Part shown: piece after piece, positions 37,575 to 46,727 of the stretch | Numbering within the stretch: the first letter of the stretch is position 1 | How the letters are laid out: every line of letters starts with the position of its first letter | Origin: Chitinophaga polysaccharea | GTDB taxonomy: Bacteria > Bacteroidota > Bacteroidia > Chitinophagales > Chitinophagaceae | NCBI RefSeq assembly: GCF_007829335.1 | Contig: NZ_VIWO01000001.1 | Coordinates: 186,001-250,000 of the forward strand | DNA length: 64,000 nucleotides | Direction: 5' to 3' | The notes under the pieces: model-generated | Seen by the model: the letters and a program-made list of their open reading frames with translations, nothing else | What the model was told of the DNA's origin: nothing | Databases searched by the model: none | Position numbers and translations under genes: made by a program

Positions 37575-38957
37575 TCAGGCGCCACCTAACTTGCATTTCT
37601 GCAGCACTTCCCATGATTTTCCGTTGTGACGGAGGAAGTAGAGGTTATTTACCTTAAAGGTAGCCTCATATTCCTTGTTCTCATATTCGGGCCATGCTTT
37701 ATTAAATTGTTCATCTTCCAGGTCTTTAAAGGCCACGGTAACGTGTGGTGTAAATCCTGTACGTGCCAGCATGGTACTGAAGCCAAATTCCTTACGCAGG
37801 AAGTTGATCAGTTGACGGTGCATAGCAGACATGGTTTCACTCTTTTCCACGTTGATGAAGAGTACACGGTTTTGTTTGTTCGGGAAAGTACCAAAGCCTT
37901 TCAGGGACACTTCAAAAGGAGCCTGTGTTTTGGCAAACTCTGTCAGTTCGTCGCAGAAAGCTTTTTCCAGTGCCGGATCAGCCGTGAAAGGTACCTGCAG
38001 GGTAATATGCGGCAACACTTTCAGTGCGTACATAGGACCGTATTGTTCTGCAAATTCCTGTTTGATCTTTATAATTTCTTTACCTACTTCTGCAGTTGGC
38101 AGGAGGGCGATAAAGTAAATTTTATTATCTGGTTTAGGTTCAAAGCGTTGAGGTCTTCCACCCTGTCTTGGGCTTCCGCCGCCGCGATTGTAACCACCGC
38201 CGCCACCGCCACGGTTGTAACCACCGCCGCCACCGCCGCGATTGTAACCACCGCCGCCACCGCCGCGATTGTATCCACCGCCGCCACCACCGCGATCGTA
38301 ACCACCGCCACCGCCGCCACGGTTGTAACCACCGCCGCCACCGCCGCGATCGTAACCACCGCCGCCACCGCCGCGATTGTATCCACCACCTTCACGGTTG
38401 TAGCCACCGCCACCACCTTCACGGTTGTAGCCTCCACCACCGCGATCATAACCGCCGCCACCACCTTCACGGTTGTAGCCGCTGCCACCGCGATCGTAAC
38501 CGCCACCACCGCCTTCACGGTTGTAGCCACCACCACCGCGATCGTAACCGCCGCCACCACCTTCACGGTTGTAGCCGCTGCCACCGCGATCGTAACCGCC
38601 ACCACGGTCGTATCCACCGCCGCCGCGATCATAACCACCACCGCCGCCGCGGTTGTAGCCACCACCACGATCATAACCACCACCGCCGCCGCGGTCATAC
38701 CCGCCGCCTTCACGGTTGTAGCCACCATCACGGTTATAGCCACCATCACGATTGTAATCTGTACGCGGACGATATCCGCCTTCACGATTGTAACCAGGGC
38801 GCCCTTCAGAGCCGCCACTGTTGTAGTCGGGTTTGCCGCCTTCCCGCTCGTTGTTTAAGTTGGGTTTGTCATCGCCTTTCTCCTTATTGGGATCATTCTC
38901 TTTGTTGGTATCAGGAGAATAAGGCCTGCGGGGGCGTTCGTTTCTCTCAAAATTCAT
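37575..38957 (-). CDS. RGG/Tyr-rich low-complexity domain fused to a 2H (LigT-like) phosphoesterase
   Basis: A 460-residue two-part protein. Residues 1-55 are charged and Asn/Pro-rich. About 55-275 holds some 26 units of the form Y(N/D)R followed by Gly runs, sometimes with Glu (YNREGGGGG) or without (YDRGGGGGG). Residues about 279-460 form a 2'-5' RNA ligase/2H phosphoesterase domain with both catalytic motifs, H317-I-T (LPHITLQV) and H405-V-T (FTPHVTVAF). The C-terminal domain suggests cyclic phosphodiesterase or RNA ligase-type chemistry on RNA ends. The repeats resemble eukaryotic RGG or FUS-like disordered RNA-binding domains. kynU lies 9 bases upstream on the same strand, but that link may be fortuitous. 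Confidence 0.88.
   Translation of the reverse strand: MNFERNERPRRPYSPDTNKENDPNKEKGDDKPNLNNEREGGKPDYNSGGSEGRPGYNREGGYRPRTDYNRDGGYNRDGGYNREGGGYDRGGGGGYDRGGGYNRGGGGGYDRGGGGYDRGGGYDRGGSGYNREGGGGGYDRGGGGYNREGGGGGYDRGGSGYNREGGGGGYDRGGGGYNREGGGGGYNREGGGYNRGGGGGGYDRGGGGGGYNRGGGGGGYDRGGGGGGYNRGGGGGGYNRGGGGGGYNRGGGGGGYNRGGGSPRQGGRPQRFEPKPDNKIYFIALLPTAEVGKEIIKIKQEFAEQYGPMYALKVLPHITLQVPFTADPALEKAFCDELTEFAKTQAPFEVSLKGFGTFPNKQNRVLFINVEKSETMSAMHRQLINFLRKEFGFSTMLARTGFTPHVTVAFKDLEDEQFNKAWPEYENKEYEATFKVNNLYFLRHNGKSWEVLQKCKLGGA
38180..38795 (-). repeat. in-frame tandem repeats encoding YNR/YDR-Gly units
   Basis: Imperfect 18-27-base units of the type CCACCGCCGCCACCGCCGCG plus a Tyr/Asn/Arg segment, repeated about 26 times and all in frame. 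Units near 38190-38390 are the most uniform (six Gly each), which suggests recent expansion by slippage or unequal recombination. The older half, up to 38795, is more mixed. Confidence 0.85.
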
Positions 38958-38966
38958 CTTACTTAA

Positions 38967-40235
38967 TTAAGCGTTTGAAGCAATATTTGCTATGATTTCA
39001 TAAAAATGAAATACGTCCTGATAGGAATTATACAGAGGTGCCGGTGATACCCTGATAACTCCAGGCTCTCTCCAGTCAACGATTATACCGGCATCGGTCA
39101 TCCGTTGATGTATTTCTTTACCGCTGTTCATAAACAGCAAAGATAGTTGAGCGCCGCGTTCATTACAATTTTCCGGTGTTATAATCTGGAAGTTTATGCC
39201 TTTTAACTGTTGCAACAGGAACGCAAGATAATCAGTCATTCCAATGCTTTTGCTACGTAAAGCGCCGATACCGGCCGCTTCAAATAATTCCAGGGATGCT
39301 TTCAGGCTTACCATATTAAACACCTGAGCGGTGCTTTGTTGCCATCCTTCAGCTTCTTTTTTAGGCACAAACCCCTTTTCCATTTTAAAACGTGCACTCT
39401 CTTCATTGCCCCACCAGCCTCCTAATCTAAGAAAAGCACGGTTGCTGGCATGTTTCTCATGCACAAATGCGCCTCCTACCGCGCCAGGACCGCCATTCAG
39501 GTACTTATAAGAGCACCAAACGGCAAAATCTACGTCCCAATTGTGCAATTCTACCGGTATATTTCCAGCTACATGTGCCAGGTCGAAACCTGCGTAAGCA
39601 CCTGCCTTGTGAGCAGCAACTGTTATAGCGGGGATATCAAAAAACTGTCCGGTATAGTAATTTATACCTCCGAATAAAACCAGCGCTAAGCTATCACTTT
39701 CCCGGTTAATAATCTCCAAAATATCTTCTAATCTTATCAAACTTTCTCCTGGTCGGGGAGAAACTTCTATCACTGCACTTTCCGGGTCAAATCCAAAGAG
39801 CTTTACCTGCGTTTCAACTACGTATTGGTCACTCGGAAATGCTCCTGCTTCCATTAACACTTTAAACCGCTGTTTGTTTGGCCGGTAAAAACTTAACATC
39901 ATTAAATGCAGATTTACCGTCAGCGTATTCATTACTGTCAACTCCTGCTGGCTTGCTCCAAATAAGCCCATCAACGGTTTACTGCAGTATTGCTGATAAT
40001 ATAACCAAGGATTTTTAGCCTTCCAATAACCTTCCACCGCACATTGCTGCCAATCCGCCAGTTCCTGTTCTATAGCCCCCTTCACGTTCTTAGGCTGTAA
40101 TCCGAGCGAGTTACCACATAAATAAATCGCATCCTTCCCGTTACGCTGTGGAAAATAAAATTGATCTCTGAATTTATGTAGAGGATCCTGTTGGTCCCTT
40201 TCTCTGGCAAAAGCCAACGTCGCTACGTACTCCAT
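38967..40235 (-). CDS. kynU: kynureninase
   Basis: PLP enzyme that cleaves kynurenine to anthranilate and alanine, or 3-hydroxykynurenine to 3-hydroxyanthranilate on the way to NAD. The 422-residue protein has YLCGNSLGLQPKNV (about 38), the region EAGAFPSDQYVVETQV (about 130), FDLAHVAGNIPVELHNWDVDFAVWCSYKYLNGGPG with the PLP Lys near 240, and RVSPAPLYNSYQDV at the C-terminus. Other kynurenine-pathway genes are not in the window. The 2H-phosphoesterase gene follows 9 bases later. Confidence 0.95.
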   Translation of the reverse strand: MEYVATLAFARERDQQDPLHKFRDQFYFPQRNGKDAIYLCGNSLGLQPKNVKGAIEQELADWQQCAVEGYWKAKNPWLYYQQYCSKPLMGLFGASQQELTVMNTLTVNLHLMMLSFYRPNKQRFKVLMEAGAFPSDQYVVETQVKLFGFDPESAVIEVSPRPGESLIRLEDILEIINRESDSLALVLFGGINYYTGQFFDIPAITVAAHKAGAYAGFDLAHVAGNIPVELHNWDVDFAVWCSYKYLNGGPGAVGGAFVHEKHASNRAFLRLGGWWGNEESARFKMEKGFVPKKEAEGWQQSTAQVFNMVSLKASLELFEAAGIGALRSKSIGMTDYLAFLLQQLKGINFQIITPENCNERGAQLSLLFMNSGKEIHQRMTDAGIIVDWREPGVIRVSPAPLYNSYQDVFHFYEIIANIASNA

Positions 40236-40551
40236 GGTCTTCCAATCTTACGCCTTAGTTTTCTCTCTTAATGGCGGTACTTTGGTTTTGTCAAGTTATC
40301 CCCTATACTATTATTGTAATATATCTATCTCTCATTACAGGCTAAATGGCCTAACCAACTATTTAAAACAGACTGTCTCTTAATATTTTATTGCTTAATT
40401 ATCATATGGCATATAAGGCTAAGGCTGTATATGGCTAGTAACGTGTCAATTGTCTGTGGGTCAAAAGTAATAAAGGCTATTCAAATGCCACTCATTCCAA
40501 ATGTTAAAATTTGTTAATGAGAAGAAAAATCTATTTCCAGCCCGAATATAC
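40236..40551. other. intergenic, no gene seen
   Basis: A 316-base AT-rich gap between kynU (transcribed leftward from 40235) and the efflux-operon terminator. It must hold the kynU promoter on the minus strand, but I found no convincing TTTG/TAnnTTTG pair and no ORF with coding character. Confidence 0.4.
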
Positions 40552-40583
40552 AAAAAAAATCCGTCCCGAAGAATCGGGACGGA
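40552..40583 (-). terminator. terminator of the efflux operon
   Basis: Perfect 10-bp stem TCCGTCCCGA (40560-40569) and its complement (40574-40583) with a 4-base loop, then eight A at 40552-40559, which is a U-tract on the minus strand. It lies 41 bases past the RND gene. Confidence 0.92.
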
Positions 40584-40623
40584 GACTGTTAACCTACAAC
40601 TGTTACACTGTATTGAAAAAAAC

Positions 40624-43600
40624 TTAATTCACAGAGATGCCATCTACCTTTTTCTTACCCCGTATTTCCTCTACGGTAGCTTCGGGCTCAGGGAAGAAAT
40701 GATAGGGCTTGGGCGACAGATACTTAGGATCATGCATCTTCCTCACTTCATCGCGCTTCATAAATATCTTCATCACCAGCACCAGGAATGGCACATACTT
40801 GAGCCACCGTGGCAGATTATACCGATCCAGCACATCGATAGACCGTTTGTTCATGGCATACATTACCGGCACCAGGATCAGGGTCAGGAAGGTGGCAAAC
40901 ACGAGTCCAAATACCATGGTCCAGGCTAAAGGTCCCCAGAACGCCACGTTATCTCCCCCAAAGAAAATATGCGGATTAAACTCGCTGAACAGGGAAGCAA
41001 AGTCGATATTAAAGCCCACGGCCAAAGGAATCAGTCCCAATATGGCCGCTATAGCGGTCAATATTACCGGCGTCATACGGGTCTTCCCCGCTTCTACCAC
41101 CGCATCATATACCGGCATATTCTGCTGGATCAGCAAATCCGTAAACTCTACCAACACGATACCATTACGTACCACAATGCCTGCCAGGGCCATAATACCT
41201 ACCCCGGTCATTACAATGGAAATGCTCATCTTAAAGATGGAGAACCCAAGGAATACCCCTATGATACTGAATAATATTTCCATAAAAATGACCATCGGAC
41301 GGCCAATCGAGTTAAACTGGGTTACCATGATCATTAAAATCAACCCAAAAGCCCCCAGCATCGCCATCATCAGGAAGTTCATGGTTTCCTGCTGATCTTC
41401 CTGCTCACCTGTCATCTTAATCAACACGGAAGCCGGGTGACTGAAATCATGCAGCGAAGTTTCGATATGCTGCACTACTTCATTGGCATTAAAGCCGGTC
41501 AACACGTTGGAATACAACGTAATCACCCTTTTCTGGTCGATACGTTTGATACCCGCATAGGTATTGGAATAATGGATATCCGCTACAGCCGACAAAGGTA
41601 CCTGGCGTACCACGCCTCCCATATTCATATCCCGGTATACCAGGTTCAGGTTCATCAGGTTGTTAATGTTATTGCGCTGATCTTCCCTCAATCGTACCAT
41701 GATCTTGTATTCGTCTTTCGCATCACGGATCTTGGAGGCTTCGAACCCGAACAGGGCCGTACGTAAAGCCCCTCCAATCTGGCGGGTAGAAATACCCTGA
41801 GCATTGGCCCTTTCCCGGTCGATGTTCACTACAATTTCCGGTTTATTGGCTTCAAAATCGCTTTTCAGCTCTTCCACCCCACCAATCTGCAGGGAATCGA
41901 GGTAACGTTTGAGCCGGAACGAGGTACTGGTGAGCTCATCGAAGTTATCGCCACTGATTTCGATATTGATCGGCTTACCGGTTGGCGGTCCGCCCTGCTC
42001 CTGTTCTACCGTGATATTGGTTCCGGGGATACCCTTTACCGCTTCGCGGATCTTGTCCAGGTATTGTACGGTAGATTGCCCGTTCCTGGCGCTAAATTCC
42101 ACGAAGGCAACGGTTACCTTTCCTTTCTGTGGCTGTACGCTCAGGTCCATCTGGGAAGGATCGCCGGCGCCTTTGGCCACATTGGAAATAATAGATTCCA
42201 CGATCGGGTTCTTCGCGCCAACCACTTTGGTAATGCGGCTTTCCACGATACTGGTAATAGAATCTGTATATTTCTGGTCAGTACCATTGGGTAGTTCTAT
42301 ATAAGTATAAATAAAGTTAGGATCGGCTTGCGGGAAGAATACCACCTTTGGATTTCGTATAGCCGTTAGCATAATACTGAAAATCAGTAATCCGAAAGTG
42401 GCTATCACAATCCATACCGGGCGCCATCCCAATAAACACCATTTCAAAATACGTTTGTAGCGTTCCTGTACCCTTGGCCAGAAGCTGTGCTGGAAGCGGC
42501 GCGCCACGCCACCCAACCAGAAACGTTCGAGTACAATCATCAGGTACACGAATATGACAAAGTTACCCGTGCCCACGCTGCCATTGGCATATCCCATCAG
42601 GGCTATAAAGGCGAATACGCCAGAAAGAATAGCAAACTTCTTATCGAACCTGGGTTTAGGATGATTTTCCCCTTCATGCCTATCCATGAAATCTACCGCA
42701 AATACCGGGTTAATGATATAAGCCACGATCAGGGAGGCTCCCAGCGTAGTGATGAGGGTTACCGGCAGGTAGAACATGAACTTACCGATTACACCAGGCC
42801 AGAAAAGCAGGGGGAAGAACGGCGCCAGTACTGTGAGGGTACCCGAGAACACCGGCAGGAATACCTCTCCTGCCGCTATCTTGGCAGCTTTCACGATACC
42901 CAGGTCCCTTCGTTCATTATAAATACGGTGTACGTTTTCTATCACCACAATCGCATCATCCACCACGATACCCAATGCCAGCAAGAAAGAGAACAACACC
43001 ATCATGTTGAGCGTAAACCCGTACATTGGCATCAGCAGGAACGCGATGAACATGGAGATAGGCACCGATAAGGCGACGAAGATCGCATTCACGGCTCCCA
43101 TGAAGAACATGAGGATTACGGTTACCAGCAGGAAGCCAATAATGATGGTATTAATCAGGTCGTGCAGGGTTACGCGGGTAGACTTTGACTGATCGGCCGT
43201 GATGGTCACTTCCAGGTTCTTAGGAAAGTAATTTTCCTTCATATCCTTGGTGATGGCCTGGATCTTATCAGATGCGTCGATCAGGTTTTTACCGCTCTGT
43301 TTAATAACATTGAGGGTGATAACGTTTTTTCCCCGGAGGCGGGCATAGCTTTCCTGCTCCAGGAATCCGTCTACCACCGTAGCTACATCTTTCAGGTAAA
43401 CAGTGGCGCCGGATTGTCCGCGTACGATGATATTCCCAATCTTGCCCGGATCTTTATATTCACCTTTTACACTGAGCGTACGTTTCTGGCCATCCATAGC
43501 CACGAGGCCACCGGAGATCGTAATATTTTCGCCCTGTATAGCGCCGATGATATCATCAAAACTGATCTGGGCCGCATCCATCTTGTATTTGTCCACATTG

Positions 43601-44178
43601 ATCTGGATTTCGCGTTCCAGCTCACCTACCAGGTCCACGCGGGTAATTTCATTGAGCGCTTCGATGCGGTCTTTCATATCATCTGCATACTTCTTCAGGG
43701 TTTGCAGATCGAAATCGCCCGACAGGTTCACGTTCATGATAGGAATCTGCGATACGTCAATCTTCACGATCTGCGGTTCCTGCGTCAGGTTCTGCGGCAG
43801 ATCTTTTTTAGCATCGTCTACTTTTTCACGTACCTGTTGACGGGCTGCTTCTATATCTTCATTGGCATTGAACTCGATGGTGATCGCAGAGAAATCCTGC
43901 ATAGAAGTACTTTTGATCTTCTTTACGCCGGAGATGCCGTTGAGTTGTTTTTCGATAGGTTTTGTAACCGTCGTTTCCATATCTTCCGGAGAAGTACCGG
44001 CGTTGATGGTATTGATATAGAACTGCGGGAACACTACCTCGGGAAACTGTTCCTTTGGCAGGCTATTATAGGTAAGAATACCGGCAAGTGCAATGATAAT
44101 GGTGGCAACGTATACGCTTACCTTATTATCAATGGCCCAGCTGGTAGGCTTAAATTCTTTATGGAGATTATCTTGCAT
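40624..44178 (-). CDS. RND efflux permease (AcrB/HAE-type)
   Basis: Inner-membrane proton-driven pump of 1184 residues, longer than the usual 1020-1060 because of an insert around the middle transmembrane group (about 500-570). The N-terminus carries the first membrane helix and PEQFPEVVFPQFYINT. Transmembrane helix 4 has the proton-relay pair in LGIVVDDAIVVIENVHR (about 405). The expected relay Lys of TM10 is Arg here (GIVVRNGIVLVEF). The two large periplasmic loops are both present. Substrates are not predictable. It is the last gene of the tetR-tolC-adaptor-RND operon and ends in a strong terminator. Confidence 0.92.
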   Translation of the reverse strand: MQDNLHKEFKPTSWAIDNKVSVYVATIIIALAGILTYNSLPKEQFPEVVFPQFYINTINAGTSPEDMETTVTKPIEKQLNGISGVKKIKSTSMQDFSAITIEFNANEDIEAARQQVREKVDDAKKDLPQNLTQEPQIVKIDVSQIPIMNVNLSGDFDLQTLKKYADDMKDRIEALNEITRVDLVGELEREIQINVDKYKMDAAQISFDDIIGAIQGENITISGGLVAMDGQKRTLSVKGEYKDPGKIGNIIVRGQSGATVYLKDVATVVDGFLEQESYARLRGKNVITLNVIKQSGKNLIDASDKIQAITKDMKENYFPKNLEVTITADQSKSTRVTLHDLINTIIIGFLLVTVILMFFMGAVNAIFVALSVPISMFIAFLLMPMYGFTLNMMVLFSFLLALGIVVDDAIVVIENVHRIYNERRDLGIVKAAKIAAGEVFLPVFSGTLTVLAPFFPLLFWPGVIGKFMFYLPVTLITTLGASLIVAYIINPVFAVDFMDRHEGENHPKPRFDKKFAILSGVFAFIALMGYANGSVGTGNFVIFVYLMIVLERFWLGGVARRFQHSFWPRVQERYKRILKWCLLGWRPVWIVIATFGLLIFSIMLTAIRNPKVVFFPQADPNFIYTYIELPNGTDQKYTDSITSIVESRITKVVGAKNPIVESIISNVAKGAGDPSQMDLSVQPQKGKVTVAFVEFSARNGQSTVQYLDKIREAVKGIPGTNITVEQEQGGPPTGKPINIEISGDNFDELTSTSFRLKRYLDSLQIGGVEELKSDFEANKPEIVVNIDRERANAQGISTRQIGGALRTALFGFEASKIRDAKDEYKIMVRLREDQRNNINNLMNLNLVYRDMNMGGVVRQVPLSAVADIHYSNTYAGIKRIDQKRVITLYSNVLTGFNANEVVQHIETSLHDFSHPASVLIKMTGEQEDQQETMNFLMMAMLGAFGLILMIMVTQFNSIGRPMVIFMEILFSIIGVFLGFSIFKMSISIVMTGVGIMALAGIVVRNGIVLVEFTDLLIQQNMPVYDAVVEAGKTRMTPVILTAIAAILGLIPLAVGFNIDFASLFSEFNPHIFFGGDNVAFWGPLAWTMVFGLVFATFLTLILVPVMYAMNKRSIDVLDRYNLPRWLKYVPFLVLVMKIFMKRDEVRKMHDPKYLSPKPYHFFPEPEATVEEIRGKKKVDGISVN

Positions 44179-44207
44179 ACACTTGGTTTTAGCCGTTATC
44201 GCCAGCT

Positions 44208-45329
44208 TTATAATTTAATCAGGTCGTTATCATTCAGCCCCTGAAAACCGGTAGTCACAATTTTATCACCGTTGGTCAATCCACTTTTCACTTCTGCTTT
44301 ATCGTTGTACGTGCGACCCATTTCGATGCTTTTACGTTGGGCGATCATCTTGCCGTTGGTGTTCTGCGCTACGATTACATATGGTTTTCCGGAGGTGTAC
44401 TGAATAACGCTTACCGGGATCACTACTGCATTTTTAGCGGTGTAGTCAACAATCCGGATGTGTGCAATCATATTGGGACGCAGTACATTATCGGGTTTCA
44501 GTGGCACTTCAATCTTGATGGTCCGGCTCAGCGGGTCGATGGTCCTGGAGGCGAAGCCGATATTGCTCCGTATTTCCCGGTTAACATCCGGGAAGGCGAT
44601 AATAACGGCATCTCCTGTTTTCAAAAAGCCGGCATAGGCTTCCGCCACGTTGGCGGTTACTTTCAGGTTATTCGCATTTACCACGCGGAAGGCAGGTGTG
44701 CCCGGGGCCGCATTATCTCCTACTTTAGCGATCACCGCGTCTACAGTACCGGTGATAGGAGCAATGATGCGGGTTTGCGCCAGTTGATCCTGGAGGGTGG
44801 CCATTTTCCTTTCCAGGCTTTCCTTTTGGTTTTTAGCATTCAGGTATTGTACTTCAGAACCTATTTTCTGTGCCCAGAGGTTCTTTTGCTTTTCGAAGAG
44901 GGTGTTAGCCAGGTCCATCTGGGTGCGAAGTTCGGCCATATTGGCTCTCAGCACCTGGTCGTCTACCTGTGCCAGTATTTGTCCTTTGGCTACCTGTTGG
45001 CCTTCTCTTACGAGAATGCTGGTAATCACGCCGGGTACACGGGCGGACACGTTTACGTTTTCACGGGCGTCTACACTACCCTGTACATCGATATAATGTT
45101 CGAATAAGGTATCTTTTACTTCTGATACCGTTACATCTTTCATTTTGAGTACGGTATCTTTCACGCCTACTTCTTTTTCAAGTGCGGCAATCTTCTTGTC
45201 GATATCTTCATTATACTTCACTTTCTCCTGCTTCAACTGTTGCAGTTTTGCTGCTTTATTCTCGCCACCACCACAGGCAGCCAGTACCAGAGCGAGGAAG
45301 GGAACCAGGAAAGAATATCTTGTTGTCAT
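44208..45329 (-). CDS. RND efflux periplasmic adaptor (HlyD/MFP family) lipoprotein
   Basis: A 373-residue membrane-fusion protein linking the RND pump to TolC. It has a lipobox (FLALVLAACGGG, Cys about 19), a short coiled coil, a biotinyl-lipoyl-like domain (VNVSARVPGVITSILVREGQQVAKGQILAQVDD, about 90-122), the central hairpin (about 125-190), IIAPITGTVDAVIAKVGD, and a C-terminal barrel ending NDNDLIKL. It starts 29 bases upstream of the permease gene. Confidence 0.93.
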   Translation of the reverse strand: MTTRYSFLVPFLALVLAACGGGENKAAKLQQLKQEKVKYNEDIDKKIAALEKEVGVKDTVLKMKDVTVSEVKDTLFEHYIDVQGSVDARENVNVSARVPGVITSILVREGQQVAKGQILAQVDDQVLRANMAELRTQMDLANTLFEKQKNLWAQKIGSEVQYLNAKNQKESLERKMATLQDQLAQTRIIAPITGTVDAVIAKVGDNAAPGTPAFRVVNANNLKVTANVAEAYAGFLKTGDAVIIAFPDVNREIRSNIGFASRTIDPLSRTIKIEVPLKPDNVLRPNMIAHIRIVDYTAKNAVVIPVSVIQYTSGKPYVIVAQNTNGKMIAQRKSIEMGRTYNDKAEVKSGLTNGDKIVTTGFQGLNDNDLIKL

Positions 45330-45364
45330 ATGAGTTGTAGTGAATAGTGATTGTAATGATTAAG

Positions 45365-46723
45365 CTATAGTTTGCCGTATGATTTCAGCAGGTCTATTTT
45401 TGCAACGATGGCGTTGAACAACGCGGTGAAATAGTTATTCTGCGCAGTGAGCAGATCATTTTCAGCGGTAGTCATCTCCAGGCTGGAACCTACCCCCTCC
45501 CGGTATTTCACCTGTGTGGTGTGGTATACATCCTGCGCCAGTTGCATATTTTTTTCCTGTGCTTCCAGCGTCAGTACGTTGTTGCGGAAAGTAGAGGAAG
45601 ATTGTTCTCTTTCGAGGTCGATTCCCAGTTTGGTATTTTCAATAGCTACTTCGCTTTTTTTCACTGCCAGCCATGCCTGGTCTACCTGTCGTTTGCGCTG
45701 TAACCCGGTGAAGATGGGGATCGACAGGTTTAGTCCGGTATTAATATAGCCATACCATGCCTGGCTCTGGAAGTAATCGAATTTATCGCTGCCGCGAAGG
45801 GAACCTGTGGCCCCAAACAGTTGCAGGGACGGCCATCCTTTCATCTTATATCTTTTCAGATCATATTCATTCGCTTTCTTCTGGGTCTGGAGCAACTGAT
45901 ATTCTATACGTTGGGAGTAGTCGAACTTATCCATGTCCAGGACATCGGCCACAATTTTCTCTGTAGAGAGTGTATCCGTTAACGTTATAGGTTGTTTCAG
46001 TGGCATACCCATCTGGTATTTCAGAGAGGCGGTGCCAAGTTCAACCAGGTTGCGGAGTTTGGTTTGTTCCGTTTGCAGGTTGGTATATTGTACTACCAGC
46101 CTGTCTACGTCCAGTTTTTCCGCCATTCCATTTTTATAGATCTCTTTGGTTTCTCCAAGGATTTTTTCCAGGGACGCAATATTTTCAGACAGAATAGCCA
46201 ATGCTTTATTGGCAGAAAGTACATTATAATAGGCTTTGTATACGGTAGATTTTACATCTATTTCCGCTTTGGTGACGTTCTGCGCCACCAGTATCTCCAG
46301 TGTTTTACGGGCCTGCAAGGCTACGAGTACACTGGGATCGAAGAGTGTTTGGGTTACCCTGAGCTCACCCAGCAAATTGTTTTTAAGCTGGAATGATACG
46401 GCAACAAAGGAATCGATGGGAGAACCAAAGTTCCGGGTATTGAACAGCTGCTTCTGAACGATTGGGTTGTACTGGTAAGAGCCGGTTCCTGTAACGGAGG
46501 GCAGCGCGAGGCCGGCCACTTCCTTGTTTTTGGCCAACTGAATCAGTTCGTCCAGTTTAGCGGTTTTGACGGAGCTTTGGTTAGCCAGCGCATAGTCTAC
46601 CGCTTGTTGGGCAGACAGGCTGATGGGCTCCGGGTTTACCTGCTGCTGGGCAATGGCGGCAGTACCCGTAAACAGCAGCCATCCGACAAAAGCCATACTG
46701 GTGAGCCTTTTGATTGATAGCAT
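45365..46723 (-). CDS. TolC family outer-membrane efflux protein
   Basis: A 452-residue outer-membrane channel. The signal peptide (MLSIKRLTSMAFVGWLL to AIAQQ) is followed by two OEP repeats with long helices: ISLSAQQAVDYALANQSSVKTAKLD near the N-terminus and LGIDLEREQSSSTFRNNVLTLEAQEKNMQLAQDVY plus YREGVGSSLEMTTAENDLLTAQNNYFTALFNAIVAKIDLL at the C-terminus. The ATG at 46723 begins the signal peptide. The frame to 46762 overlaps the end of tetR. It sits 4 bases after the TetR stop, consistent with one transcript. Confidence 0.92.
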   Translation of the reverse strand: MLSIKRLTSMAFVGWLLFTGTAAIAQQQVNPEPISLSAQQAVDYALANQSSVKTAKLDELIQLAKNKEVAGLALPSVTGTGSYQYNPIVQKQLFNTRNFGSPIDSFVAVSFQLKNNLLGELRVTQTLFDPSVLVALQARKTLEILVAQNVTKAEIDVKSTVYKAYYNVLSANKALAILSENIASLEKILGETKEIYKNGMAEKLDVDRLVVQYTNLQTEQTKLRNLVELGTASLKYQMGMPLKQPITLTDTLSTEKIVADVLDMDKFDYSQRIEYQLLQTQKKANEYDLKRYKMKGWPSLQLFGATGSLRGSDKFDYFQSQAWYGYINTGLNLSIPIFTGLQRKRQVDQAWLAVKKSEVAIENTKLGIDLEREQSSSTFRNNVLTLEAQEKNMQLAQDVYHTTQVKYREGVGSSLEMTTAENDLLTAQNNYFTALFNAIVAKIDLLKSYGKL

Positions 46724-46727
46724 AGTA

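Noticed and set aside
38180..38795. CRISPR-like periodic repeat
   Set aside because: Repeats are in frame with the coding sequence, have no unique spacers, and vary in unit length.
37626..38858. Long open frames opposite and overlapping the RGG repeat gene (37626-38858 and 38168-38995 on plus, 38084-38818 on minus)
   Set aside because: They arise because the Gly/Arg/Tyr repeat codons leave several frames stop-free. Their products are low-complexity Ala/Thr/Val or His/Arg runs, and only the minus frame ending at 37575 contains a real domain.
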